Origin: Ignavibacteria bacterium
Lineage (GTDB): Bacteria > Bacteroidota > Ignavibacteria > Tepidaquicellales > Tepidaquicellaceae
DNA: 34,446 nt
Assembly: GCA_016710985.1 (NCBI GenBank)
Contig: JADJTX010000041.1
Span: 1-34,446 of the forward strand
Direction: 5' to 3'
The translations under genes and the position numbers were made by a program. The notes beneath the pieces are model-generated. The model made no database searches and had not been told where the DNA came from. It was given only the letters and a program-made list of their open reading frames with translations. Below, in pieces: positions 1 through 6,617 of the stretch. Position 1 is the stretch's first letter, and each line of letters begins with the position of its first letter.

Positions 1-842
1 CGTGAAGCAACAATTGTCGGGCAGGGAATCGGATGCGCTTTGAGAGGATTAAAACCCATTGTTGAAATACAGTATCTTGATTATCTGCTTTACGGAATGC
101 AGATATTAAGTGATGATCTCGCCTGTCTTCAATACAGAACTGCCGGAGGACAGAAAGCTCCGTTGATAATCAGGACACGCGGACACAGACTTGAAGGGAT
201 CTGGCATTCGGGATCACCGATGGGAACAGTTATAAACAGTTTCAGGGGAGTTCATGTGTGTGTGCCGAGAGACATGACCCGTGCAGCAGGATTTTATAAT
301 ACATTATTAAAATCAGACGAACCCGGATTGATCATAGAGAGATTGAATGCATACAGGTTAAAGGAAAAATTACCGGAAAATCTGAGTGAAGTCTGTGTTC
401 CCTTGGAGTACCGGAAGTTTTATCCGACGGGAATGACATTACAATTGTAACTTACGGAGCCTGTGTTGACATAGCAAGAGATGCAATGAAAAAGCTCAGC
501 GAAGTAAATATTTCCTGTGAGCTGATAGATGTTCAGACATTGCTTCCTTTTGACATAAATAAAATAATACTGGAATCCTTAAAGAAGACGAACCGGATCC
601 TATTTCTTGATGAAGATGTTCCGGGCGGAGCTTCAGCCTTTATGATGCAGAATGTGATTGACAGGGACGGCGGATACAGGTATCTGGATTCACCTCCGAA
701 GTGTCTTTCGGCAAATCCTCACAGACCGGCTTACGGCACTGACGGAGATTATTTCTCAAAACCGAATGCGGAAGATATATTCGAAGCGGTTTATGAGATC
801 ATGAATGAAGCTGATCCGAATGAGTATCCGGGGTTTTATTAA
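1..842 (+). CDS. 2-oxoacid dehydrogenase E1 component, beta-type part (5'-truncated, frameshifted)
   Basis: This is the C-terminal part of the thiamine-diphosphate E1 component of a branched-chain 2-oxoacid (or pyruvate/acetoin-type) dehydrogenase complex, which decarboxylates the 2-oxoacid and passes the acyl group to the lipoyl E2. The frame is open from base 1 (REATIVGQGIGCA) and shows the E1-beta/transketolase pyrimidine-domain block PIVEIQYLDYL, LIIRTRGHRLEGIWHSGSPMG, then the transketolase C-terminal block ITIVTYGACVDIARDA, IDVQTLLPFD, LDEDVPGGASA. One base is missing near 403-404: the protein leaves frame after CVPL and resumes as GVPEVLSDGND in the next frame, with no loss of conserved sequence, so an assembly deletion is likely. 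The start lies outside the window. In this group alpha and beta parts are often fused into one chain, which cannot be tested here. The exact substrate is not certain. Confidence 0.88.
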
Positions 843-866
843 TAAAATTAACTTTCAAAATTTGTT

Positions 867-1181
867 ATGCTGACAAAAGAAAAAACAGAACACAAGACAA
901 AAGTAAATAAATATCCTTACATAACTCGAGATTCTAAAATCCTTAATGGCATTCCTATAATTAAGGGAACAAGAATTTCTATCCGGGCTATCGCAGGGTA
1001 TTATCAACTTGGAATGTCTGTGGACGAAATACTTACTTCTCTTCAGCACCTCTCTCCATCAGAAGTTCATTCGGCACTAGCTTATTACTTCGACAATAAA
1101 GAGGAAATAGATAAAGATATAAAAGAAAATTCTGATATTGATTATTGGAAAGAACAGGTTTCTAAATTAAGTATTAAATGA
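867..1181 (+). CDS. DUF433 domain protein, likely antitoxin of a DUF433/DUF5615 pair
   Basis: A 104-residue protein with the DUF433 core: ITRDSKILNGIPIIKGTRISI, then an HTH-like stretch around residues 45-75 (AIAGYYQLGMSVDEILTS and LSPSEVHSALAYYFDNKEEID). DUF433 proteins are small winged-helix-like proteins that are very often encoded directly before a PIN-like DUF5615 gene and are regarded as antitoxins. Here the stop overlaps the next start by 4 bases (ATGA at 1178-1181), as expected for translational coupling. The N-terminal extension of about 18 Lys/Thr-rich residues is slightly longer than usual. The family call comes from the motif; the antitoxin role is inferred from family context. 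Confidence 0.85.
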   Translation: MLTKEKTEHKTKVNKYPYITRDSKILNGIPIIKGTRISIRAIAGYYQLGMSVDEILTSLQHLSPSEVHSALAYYFDNKEEIDKDIKENSDIDYWKEQVSKLSIK

Positions 1182-1515
1182 ATCCGAAAATTCTTCTTGA
1201 TGAAGATATTCAATTACAATTGGCTTTCAGCTTAAGAAGAAGAGGAATTGATGCTATACACATTCAGGAGATTAATCGAAAAGGCAAAACAGATGAAGAG
1301 CAATTAAATTTTGCGTTAAGTCAGCAAAGGTGCCTCGTCTCATTTAATGTTAAAGACTTTGTATTATTGCATGAAAAGTTTTGAAAAAAGGAACAGAACA
1401 TTATGGGGTAATCTTATCCAAACAAATAAACTTAAGTCAAATTCTTAATAAGCTACTTAACTTAATTCAGAAAAAAACTCAAAATGATTTGATAAACACT
1501 GTAGAGTTTTTATAG
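1178..1515 (+). CDS. DUF5615 PIN-like protein, likely toxin (frameshifted)
   Basis: The N-terminal part (MNPKILLDEDIQLQLAFSLRRRG, residues 1-23) and CLVSFNVKDFVLLHEKF are characteristic of DUF5615, a Mut7-C/PIN-like putative nuclease family; the early LLDED acidic pair and the later NVKDF aspartate are the expected metal-binding positions. As read, the frame stops at 1384 after 68 residues. The next frame continues at 1381 with LKKGTEHYGVILSKQINLSQ and ends at a stop at 1513-1515. Restoring one T in the TTTT run at 1379-1382 gives about 112 residues, the usual length of the family, so a single-base deletion is likely. It overlaps the DUF433 gene by 4 bases and forms a toxin-antitoxin-like operon with it. 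Confidence 0.8.
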
Positions 1516-1552
1516 AAGGAGAGAGAATGAAATTTATTTTTTTATGAGCTAC

Positions 1553-2103
1553 CTATAAAATAAATTTTGGTGGTTTTTCATCCAGGACGGAACGAACCAC
1601 TTCTTTATTTAATTTATATATCACCATCATTTCCGTAACTAATTCAATAAACCATTCTTCACTATCAGGGGTAACTATGATCTTTTCAATTAATATATTT
1701 AAATCAACCGGAATATAAATTCCTGATTCATTACTAGCTAACATTTTTAATTCAGAGCTTCCATTATCCCATATAATTGCTCTATATTCATTTTCATGAG
1801 AATAAGATTTTCTTTTATGCAAAAAAGCACGTAAAAAATTGAATGCAAAAGATTTATCCGAACTAAATATATCACTATCATAATCAATATATCTAACAGT
1901 GCCGATGTAAATATTCTCATTGATCTGGTTAAAACATTCTTTTATATTTTCAAATGTAGTTTGAATAGCAACTCCTTCGTTGCTCTTAAGATATAAGTTC
2001 CACATTGAAGCATTGAAACAAATTTAGTAAAATCTATGAATCTCCATAGTTTTAGGTTGCTGGAGTCAGGTGGATCTTCAAATATAGGATGTGGTTCATA
2101 CAT
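1553..2103 (-). pseudogene. DUF2971 protein with internal deletion
   Basis: The intact N-terminus of a DUF2971 protein starts at 2103 (MYEPHPIFEDPPDSSNLKLW, then RFIDFTKFVSML). About 30 codons in, it runs directly, out of frame, into the C-terminal half (SMWNLYLKSNEGVAIQ, then YIDYDSDIFSSDKSF, FLHKRKSYSHENEYRAIIW) that is open from 2005 to the stop at 1553. Family members carry a middle segment of some tens of residues between these blocks (the aromatic/acidic part ahead of the SMWKLY motif), which is absent here. The two halves meet at GTTTCAATGCTTCAATGTGG, where both flanks contain TTCAATG and GCTT, so a deletion between short repeats is plausible. Function of the family is unknown; it is common in accessory and defence-rich regions. 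Unlike the other broken genes here, this one cannot be repaired by a single base. Confidence 0.72.
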
Positions 2104-2131
2104 AGATAATCTTACATTTACCTTAATTAAT

Positions 2132-2152
2132 TTAATTTATTTCCCAATCCAT
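2132..2152 (-). pseudogene. Stub of a RelE/ParE-type toxin gene
   Basis: An ATG lies directly after the stop of the antitoxin-like gene and begins MDWEIN before a stop. RelE/ParE-family toxins often begin with a similar M-x-W-x-I stretch and sit directly after this type of antitoxin. The body of the toxin is missing and DUF2971 begins about 30 bases later. With six codons, this rests on position more than on sequence. Confidence 0.3.
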
Positions 2153-2373
2153 TCATTCTTTTTTCATATCTTCGTAGTAAACATACTCACCATTCTCTAA
2201 CTGTTCCAATCCTGTTAAAATTGATTCCTTCTCTGCTTCACTTAAAGATTCCCATTTTATTTTTTTATCTGTAATTATCCGGTTTACAACTTCATTCACC
2301 AATCTCAGGATACTGTCATCCTCAAGATTATCTATTATTGCATGCAGATTTTTTTAATTTTTATAGCTGTCAT
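2153..2373 (-). CDS. Antitoxin-like small protein (frameshifted near its start)
   Basis: Reading leftward from ATG at 2373, MTAIKIKK is followed, after restoring one A in the A-run at 2350-2356 (T on the plus strand), by LHAIIDNLEDDSILRLVNEV, a lysine/tryptophan-containing middle (KKIKWESLSEAEKESI) and LTGLEQLENGEYVYYEDMKKE to the stop at 2153. The total is about 73 residues. An N-terminal I-D-N-L-x-D-D helix and a C-terminal LSEAEKESIxxGLxQLExGEY block are typical of small antitoxins partnered with RelE/ParE toxins in Bacteroidota. The 3' neighbour would be the toxin, of which only a six-codon stub is visible. It was found by reading through the frameshift, so it is easy to miss. Confidence 0.6.
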
Positions 2374-2460
2374 TTTTTTTATTAATATTCTATTTTAAAC
2401 TAAAAAAAAAAGAATACATAAAACATAAATATTTGATTCGCTAAACAAAAAACAAATTCA

Positions 2461-2901
2461 ATGAACTCATATAAACAACTCTACATAGATTTTTTAAACG
2501 CCCTCAAAACTGAAATTTCTTCATACAAGAACGAAGGTAATATCTGGAAGCTCGAAGGCAGTATCAGCAATACACCTGGGAATTTATGCCTTCACATCTG
2601 CGGAAACCTGAACCATTTCTACGGAGCTGTAATAGGAAACACGGGATATGTAAGAGACCGCGATCTTGAATTCTCTGCAAGGAATGTAAGCAGGAAAGAT
2701 TTAATAAAAGGAATTGAAGATACAAAAAAAATGATAGAGAATATTTTTGACGGATTGACTTTGAATGATGTAAATAAGATTTACCCCATTGATAAATTCG
2801 GAGATAATATTACCTATGGTTTTATTTTTTCAAGATTGATCTCACATCTGACATATCATCTCGGACAGATAAATTATCACAGAAGAATCTTAGATAATTA
2901 A
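2461..2901 (+). CDS. DinB-like / DUF1572 protein
   Basis: A 146-residue protein of the DinB/YfiT-like four-helix-bundle superfamily, usually called DUF1572. Visible features are an N-terminal helix with FLNALKTEISSYKNEG, an LCLHICGNLNHFYGAVIGNT segment with His45 and His52, and a C-terminal helix SRLISHLTYHLGQINYHRRI with His129, His133 and His140. DinB-like proteins use three histidines from these helices to bind a divalent metal, and some are thiol transferases. Length and spacing fit the family. The gene stands alone between AT-rich stretches, and no substrate can be inferred. Confidence 0.82.
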   Translation: MNSYKQLYIDFLNALKTEISSYKNEGNIWKLEGSISNTPGNLCLHICGNLNHFYGAVIGNTGYVRDRDLEFSARNVSRKDLIKGIEDTKKMIENIFDGLTLNDVNKIYPIDKFGDNITYGFIFSRLISHLTYHLGQINYHRRILDN

Positions 2902-3051
2902 GAATTAAGAATTAATAATTAATAATTACGATTTACGATTTACGAACATAGTGAAGCGTAGTGAAATGAAGAATAACAAAAATAATACAACTAACTTAAC
3001 TATTGTTATTAATTGTTAATTAATTAATTGTTAATTATTAATTTTTAATTT
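2902..3051. repeat. AT-rich short tandem repeats
   Basis: The convergent intergenic stretch is built of short, slightly varied units: AAGAATT/AATAATT, then ACGATTT repeated, GTGAAGC/GTGAAAT, and (TTAATTG)/(TTAATTTT) runs up to the next stop. It has no coding potential and no clear GC-rich terminator. The period is about 7-8 bases, as in several other gaps in this window. Confidence 0.6.
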
Positions 3052-3651
3052 TTAATTAAAAGGGGGAATACTTTCTTCCTTTTTACCGGAAAGCCACCTG
3101 GATTTTCTCAGCTCGGAAAATTTACGGAATAAATAAATAATAATTATTATGACAATGAAAGCTGTAATAATGGGTAAGAGGAAAGCTAATATTGAAGTTA
3201 CTACGGACAATATATTTTCAGAAGTTGCCACCACTGCATTTGCAGCCCCTCCGGTAGTTGCTGTGGAAGTAAGCCTTGCAGCGCTTGCGCCGACTTTTAC
3301 GATACCGGCAGTTCCGCCGCCGACAATAATTCCCAAAACCCATTGAACAATAGGGCTTGCTTCAGTAAGAAAAGAAGCTGTTAATATTGTACCTGCAATC
3401 ATTGCCAGCGGTCCTGAGATTGTATCAAGAGCATTGTCAAGCCATGGAATGTAATATGCACCGATTTCAACAACCGCAGCTACAGTAAAGCAGGCGAATG
3501 CAATCCAGCTTCCCATCCATTCGAAACCCGGTGCAAGTTTCAAATAACCAAGCAATGATGCAATGTTAGTCACCAGCATTGGTAAAAAAACCCTGAACCC
3601 GCAGCTTGCTGCAAGTGCGATTCCTAAAAGTATTCCGAGTCCGATTTCCAT
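3052..3651 (-). CDS. DUF4126 family membrane protein
   Basis: A 199-residue hydrophobic protein. It begins MEIGLGILLGIALAASCGFR, followed by VFLPMLVTNIASLLGYL, the characteristic DUF4126 N-terminus (GLxxGxRxxxPLLxxxxA). About five hydrophobic segments can be seen near residues 4-40, 48-68, 80-100, 103-125 and 148-172, the last being the Ile-rich ITAFIVIIIIIYLF before a basic tail (RKFSELRKSRW). The segment between 120 and 145 is small-residue rich (SAARLTSTATTGGAANAVVA). It is an inner-membrane protein of unknown function. The start at 3651 gives the family-typical beginning. Confidence 0.85.
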   Translation of the reverse strand: MEIGLGILLGIALAASCGFRVFLPMLVTNIASLLGYLKLAPGFEWMGSWIAFACFTVAAVVEIGAYYIPWLDNALDTISGPLAMIAGTILTASFLTEASPIVQWVLGIIVGGGTAGIVKVGASAARLTSTATTGGAANAVVATSENILSVVTSILAFLLPIITAFIVIIIIIYLFRKFSELRKSRWLSGKKEESIPPFN

Positions 3652-4017
3652 ATTATGAATTTATATTAACATTAAGTAATTATTTGTGAAAAGCTAATAA
3701 CTCTTTTAAAATAACACAAGTTGACTGCTTTATTCCCGGAATCTCTTTTCGCCACGAATTACACGAATTTGCACTAACTATTTAAATAATTCCTTTTTGT
3801 TAGTTCGTGCTAATTAGTGAAATTCGCGGCTGCCATTTACTTCCAATTTTAAATCAGTCAACTTGAGTAAAATAATAAAATATAATATTTAATTTTAGCT
3901 ATTTTTTTTAAATCATAAGTTATAACGGGATGACCTGAGCGATCGAGTACATGATGTATGATTTCGGGTTAAAGAAAGGATTTGTAAGGAAATTATAACC
4001 CATATAATCAGGAATGA
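3652..4017. other. Gene-free stretch with one palindromic element
   Basis: No convincing gene lies here. It contains the palindromic element at 3717-3865. A short leftward open stretch (about 4020-3920) reads IIPDYMGYNFLTNPFFNPK and ends in VIPL; it looks protein-like but is too short to assign and may be a remnant. Confidence 0.5.
3717..3865. repeat. MITE-like palindromic element with 11-bp terminal inverted repeats
   Basis: CAAGTTGACTG at 3717-3727 and its exact reverse complement CAGTCAACTTG at 3855-3865 bound a 149-base element. Inside lies a second, imperfect inverted repeat of about 31 bases: the left arm contains GCCACGAATTACACGAATTT and the right arm, reverse complemented, GCCGCGAATTTCACTAATTA, so the unit can fold into one long hairpin. 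No open reading frame is inside. Size and structure fit a miniature inverted-repeat or REP-type element. I see no second copy in the window and no unambiguous target-site duplication. Confidence 0.65.
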
Positions 4018-4626
4018 TTATTTTATTAATGATATTTTCTTCATAAGATTACCTGCTTTTCTGAAGTAAACGCTTTCTTTCTCAATGCTTTTTAACTCAT
4101 TCAATGTTTTGTCTGGTTTAGAATCTTTAAGATATGAAAGAGCCAAATACCATTTCGCATGATCAAATAGTAATGAGTTTTTGCTTTTTAAAATTTTTTT
4201 GAACATTCCGGAAGCGTTTTTATATTTACCTGAGGTCAGTAATGAAATTCCAAGATAAAACATGATCAGGGAATCATCGGGATATTGAATAAGATATTTC
4301 TTTAATAATTTTACTGCTTCAGGATATTTTTTTAATGTATAGAATGACATTCCTTCCTGTAGAGACTTTTCTTTTGTTTTAGAAGATCTCACGGTGACTA
4401 AATTCTCATAAGGAGAAAAATATAAAAAAAACAATTCTTCGAGTTTTGCCTTTAGTGTGATTTTCCCTTTAACCGGAATACTCCTGCTTTTGAAATAACT
4501 GCTTCCGATTACGTCAAGCTTTTGCCGCAGTTTTTCCCTTCCCGCTGACCTGATTACGTTTAACAACAACGGGGACTCAGCATCTCCGGATATCTCACGG
4601 TTCGAATTAGTATTGTTTAAATTCAT
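4018..4626 (-). CDS. TPR protein paired with ECF sigma factor, putative sigma regulator
   Basis: A 202-residue soluble protein with no signal peptide or membrane segment. The C-terminal half holds about three tetratricopeptide repeats: residues ~86-118 (EGMSFYTLKKYPEAVKLLKK), ~120-152 (IMFYLGISLLTSGKYKNASG) and ~155-186 (AKWYLALSYLKDSKPDKTLN). The N-terminal segment LLNVIRSAGREKLRQKLDVI (21-40) resembles the short helix found in TPR/anti-sigma-like partners of Bacteroidota ECF sigma factors. It lies 29 bases after the sigma gene, on the same strand and under the same predicted promoter. The start MNLNN at 4626 is the only good ATG. A role in holding or releasing the sigma factor is inferred from position and architecture; the protein could also be a scaffold for the CHAT protein encoded nearby. 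Confidence 0.75.
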   Translation of the reverse strand: MNLNNTNSNREISGDAESPLLLNVIRSAGREKLRQKLDVIGSSYFKSRSIPVKGKITLKAKLEELFFLYFSPYENLVTVRSSKTKEKSLQEGMSFYTLKKYPEAVKLLKKYLIQYPDDSLIMFYLGISLLTSGKYKNASGMFKKILKSKNSLLFDHAKWYLALSYLKDSKPDKTLNELKSIEKESVYFRKAGNLMKKISLIK

Positions 4627-4655
4627 GTTAATTTATTTTAAAATATGTGAATTGT

Positions 4656-5246
4656 CTACCCGTTTCCAAAGTGTTTTTTAAAATTTTTATTTTTATAGAC
4701 AATTTTTCTTAAGTAATTCAGGCATTTATGCTTCTTGTTCTTTGTAGTTTGCTCACTTTTAAAATTCATTTTACTCATTATTTCTTTCATTGAAAGCCTT
4801 TCATAATAGTAATACAAAAGGATCTCTCTGCAGCTTTCTCCAAGTTCATTAAACATTAAAACAAATTCTTTATCCCTGGAATCATTATCAATTCCTTCCA
4901 TGATATTTTCATCAACAGAAATATAATCTGAAACATCATTCAGGAATCTTTTACTGTGTTTGATCTTATTAAGCCACAGGTTCCTGCAGACAGAATACAT
5001 ATAAGTACTGATCGAACATTCCAACAACAGGTCTTTACTCTTTACCTTTTCATAAAAAATTATTACAGCATCCTGAATGATGTCTTTGGCATCATCTTCG
5101 GTTCCGTTGTTACCTGCAATGAATTTTAAAATAGCTTTACTGCAATTCCTGTAAAGACAGTTTAATCCTTTATCATTATCAGTTTCATCTGCTGACCTGA
5201 GCAAATTCAGAATATCCGAATCAGAGCAGATAATATTTTCTTTCAT
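4656..5246 (-). CDS. ECF-family RNA polymerase sigma factor
   Basis: A 196-residue sigma-70 family factor with only regions 2 and 4, as in extracytoplasmic-function sigma factors. Region 2 covers residues ~35-100 (EDDAKDIIQDAVIIFYEKV for core binding and TYMYSVCRNLWLNKIKHSKR for -10 recognition). Region 4 covers ~130-184 (LGESCREILLYYYYERLSMK, EIMSKMNFKSEQTTKNKKHK), containing the helix-turn-helix that reads the -35. The linker of about 30 residues is acidic. The gene is transcribed away from a cluster of small exported proteins and a TPR-CHAT gene. Its own upstream region carries a GGTTAC-N17-TATTAA sequence that is also present before those target genes, which suggests autoregulation. No membrane anti-sigma gene follows; the next gene is a soluble TPR protein. 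Confidence 0.92.
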   Translation of the reverse strand: MKENIICSDSDILNLLRSADETDNDKGLNCLYRNCSKAILKFIAGNNGTEDDAKDIIQDAVIIFYEKVKSKDLLLECSISTYMYSVCRNLWLNKIKHSKRFLNDVSDYISVDENIMEGIDNDSRDKEFVLMFNELGESCREILLYYYYERLSMKEIMSKMNFKSEQTTKNKKHKCLNYLRKIVYKNKNFKKHFGNG

Positions 5247-5328
5247 TCAATTAATAATATTTGCTGCAAAGATAACTAATCCTGACTAAAATTTAACGAA
5301 CATAAGTATTCGTACTTTAATGTCAGTG

Positions 5329-5357
5329 TTAATATCAATTAAAACAAAAACGTAACC
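5329..5357 (-). promoter_or_regulatory. Predicted ECF-type promoter for the sigma-TPR operon
   Basis: On the minus strand GGTTAC (5357-5352) and TATTAA (5334-5329) are separated by 17 bases, with TTTT directly after the -35 box. This is the same arrangement and spacing as in the three plus-strand copies. It lies 83 bases before the sigma start at 5246. Its -35 box forms a perfect inverted repeat with the divergent copy: GTAACC, 7 bases, GGTTAC. Confidence 0.6.
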
Positions 5358-5364
5358 ACTTACC

Positions 5365-5393
5365 GGTTACCTTTTCCAATTAAAGAATATTAA
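5365..5393 (+). promoter_or_regulatory. Predicted ECF-type promoter for the lipoprotein gene
   Basis: GGTTAC (5365-5370), then CTTTTCC, and TATTAA (5388-5393) with a 17-base spacer. It is back-to-back with the sigma operon promoter, and the start codon at 5421 is only 27 bases after the -10 box, so the 5' leader is short and has no Shine-Dalgarno sequence. Confidence 0.65.
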
Positions 5394-5420
5394 GGTAAAC
5401 TAAGAGATTAACACCGGACA

Positions 5421-5864
5421 ATGTTTTCATTTAAAATAAAATTACAGTTAGCTTTAGTCATTGCAGCTTCGGCCTGCTTTATATCCTGTAAGGATAATAT
5501 GATAAGCAATTTATATTTAAACATAACCGAAAATCTAAGATACGATGAGAGCAGCGTGATCACAAATGAGAATAAAGTATTTAAAATATGTGTGAAAGAT
5601 TTTTATACAGGTGAAAATATCACCGGTGCTGAGACAGTATTATTTTTTACCGGCGGATTCAGAATTACACTATACTCAGGAACCAACGGAATAATTGAAA
5701 TTGATAAAAGAATAATACCAGAAGAAGACTTTGATGTTTCGGTTTGCCACAGCAAAAATAACATTCAGTATTTTCTGAAACAAAGAATATCTTACACTAA
5801 AAACTCTGACAGGGCTGCCATTTTATACTTAATTTCCGGGATCTGCGAATCTAATAATAAATGA
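5421..5864 (+). CDS. Small putative lipoprotein in the sigma/CHAT cluster
   Basis: A 147-residue protein. The N-terminus MFSFKIKLQLALVIAASACF followed by ISCKD is a lipoprotein-type signal peptide with Cys23 as the likely lipidation site (FISC is an acceptable lipobox). The rest is beta-rich: VFKICVKDFYTGENITGAET and LYSGTNGIIEIDKRIIPEED resemble the transthyretin/CarboxypepD_reg-like fold in which a 'G-x-ITGA-x-V' turn opens the sandwich. No database family is recognised. It is the first gene after the divergent sigma promoter, and its stop (5862-5864) directly abuts the next copy of the promoter motif. Confidence 0.7.
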   Translation: MFSFKIKLQLALVIAASACFISCKDNMISNLYLNITENLRYDESSVITNENKVFKICVKDFYTGENITGAETVLFFTGGFRITLYSGTNGIIEIDKRIIPEEDFDVSVCHSKNNIQYFLKQRISYTKNSDRAAILYLISGICESNNK

Positions 5865-5865
5865 T

Positions 5866-5913
5866 GGTTACCTTTTCTAAACAAAGATTATTAAGATATA
5901 AACGGACCGTAAT
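5866..5913 (+). promoter_or_regulatory. Predicted ECF-type promoter with downstream palindrome
   Basis: GGTTAC (5866-5871), CTTTTC, and TATTAA (5889-5894) with a 17-base spacer. It is followed at 5902-5910 by the palindrome ACGGACCGT. The palindrome, and most of the leader up to the AAGAAAGGA ribosome-binding site, recur in the copy at 6518, so the whole leader looks duplicated. Confidence 0.65.
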
Positions 5914-5961
5914 AATAAATTAACTAATCAAAAAAAACTAAACAAGAAAGGAAATCTAGAA

Positions 5962-6327
5962 ATGAAAAACACGATCAAAAAAATCTTCAGTTTTGCAGCT
6001 ATTGCAGCAATAATTTTTTCTGTGACAGTGTTCTCAGCAAATGAAAGTAAAGGAAATGGACCAAAAGGATTATTAACAGTATTATCTAATCAAAGTCTTA
6101 CAAGTGGAACTGCAACCGCTGATGGTACAGGAGGACAGTACATTGTTTCTCTTACAGGTAACAACAGGTTTGTTTTTGCTGGAATGCAACCCGGAACTTA
6201 TTTAATAACTATTTGCTCAAATTCTTCTTCCGGACCATACAATTACTATTTAGCCGGGTATCAGTATAACGGAGGTGATGTATCTTTGCATGCTAACATG
6301 AAATCAGGGTTATGTAACCCCTATTAA
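5962..6327 (+). CDS. Small secreted protein in the sigma/CHAT cluster
   Basis: A 121-residue exported protein. The signal peptide is MKNTIKKIFSFAAIAAIIFS with predicted cleavage after VTVFSA (about residue 26), preceded by AAGAAAGGA. The mature part of about 95 residues is beta-rich (GLLTVLSNQSLTSGTATADG, FVFAGMQPGTYLITICSNSS) and ends in a LCNPY tail; the two cysteines could form a disulfide. The F-x-x-MQPGTYLI turn is like a prealbumin/SpaA-type sandwich. I recognise no family. It follows its own copy of the GGTTAC-N17-TATTAA motif and is closed by a terminator-like hairpin. Confidence 0.7.
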   Translation: MKNTIKKIFSFAAIAAIIFSVTVFSANESKGNGPKGLLTVLSNQSLTSGTATADGTGGQYIVSLTGNNRFVFAGMQPGTYLITICSNSSSGPYNYYLAGYQYNGGDVSLHANMKSGLCNPY

Positions 6328-6340
6328 TTATTGATGAAGT

Positions 6341-6388
6341 CATCCCCGGAAGTTTTATTAAATAAAAATATTTCGGGGATGGTTTTTT
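6341..6388 (+). terminator. Rho-independent terminator after the secreted protein gene
   Basis: CATCCCCG (6341-6348) pairs with CGGGGATG (6374-6381) across an AT-rich 25-base loop and is followed by TTTTTT. It lies 14 bases after the stop at 6327. Confidence 0.65.
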
Positions 6389-6509
6389 AAACATAATCTA
6401 CGTTACAGGTGAAGGAGTATACGGCGGGAGTTATGACGAAGTCCTTATCAAGTATGATCACAAAGAAATTTATTATGGGAAACACACTACCACTCCGGCG
6501 GAAGTACTG
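6381..6509 (+). pseudogene. Fragment of an SBBP-type beta-propeller gene
   Basis: One frame reads NIIYVTGEGVYGGSYDEVLI followed by KYDHKEIYYGK. This is close to the SBBP repeat (YVTGxSxGSGTxYDYATIKYD) of large secreted propeller proteins common in this bacterial group. It has no start codon and is cut off by the duplicated promoter unit at 6513. About 40 codons remain, so this is a remnant, possibly dragged in with the duplication. Confidence 0.5.
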
Positions 6510-6517
6510 ATGATGAT

Positions 6518-6565
6518 GGTTACCTTTTCCAAACAAATTGTATCAAGATACAAACGGACCGTAAT
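6518..6565 (+). promoter_or_regulatory. Predicted ECF-type promoter with downstream palindrome, third rightward copy
   Basis: GGTTAC (6518-6523), CTTTTCC, and TATCAA (6541-6546) with a 17-base spacer. It is followed by the palindrome ACGGACCGT at 6554-6562. About 50 bases, starting at GATGATGG, match the leader at 5861. Confidence 0.6.
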
Positions 6566-6617
6566 CAAAAAACTAATTAACATCAATCAAAAAACTAAAA
6601 AAGAAAGGAACCAAAAA

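Noticed and set aside
855..1049. Minus-strand frame opposite the DUF433 gene
   Set aside because: Antisense shadow with low-complexity Phe/Cys-rich composition and no family features.
3149..3346. Plus-strand frame opposite DUF4126
   Set aside because: Antisense to a clear DUF4126 gene; Ala/Pro-rich shadow.
3920..4003. Small leftward frame MGYNFLTNPFFNPK...VIPL
   Set aside because: Only 27 codons, no ribosome-binding site and no recognised family; noted as a possible remnant only.
6510..6617. Start of the small secreted protein at 6510
   Set aside because: It would translate through the promoter motif and duplicated leader and place the signal peptide 36 residues inside; ATG 6618 has the ribosome-binding site.
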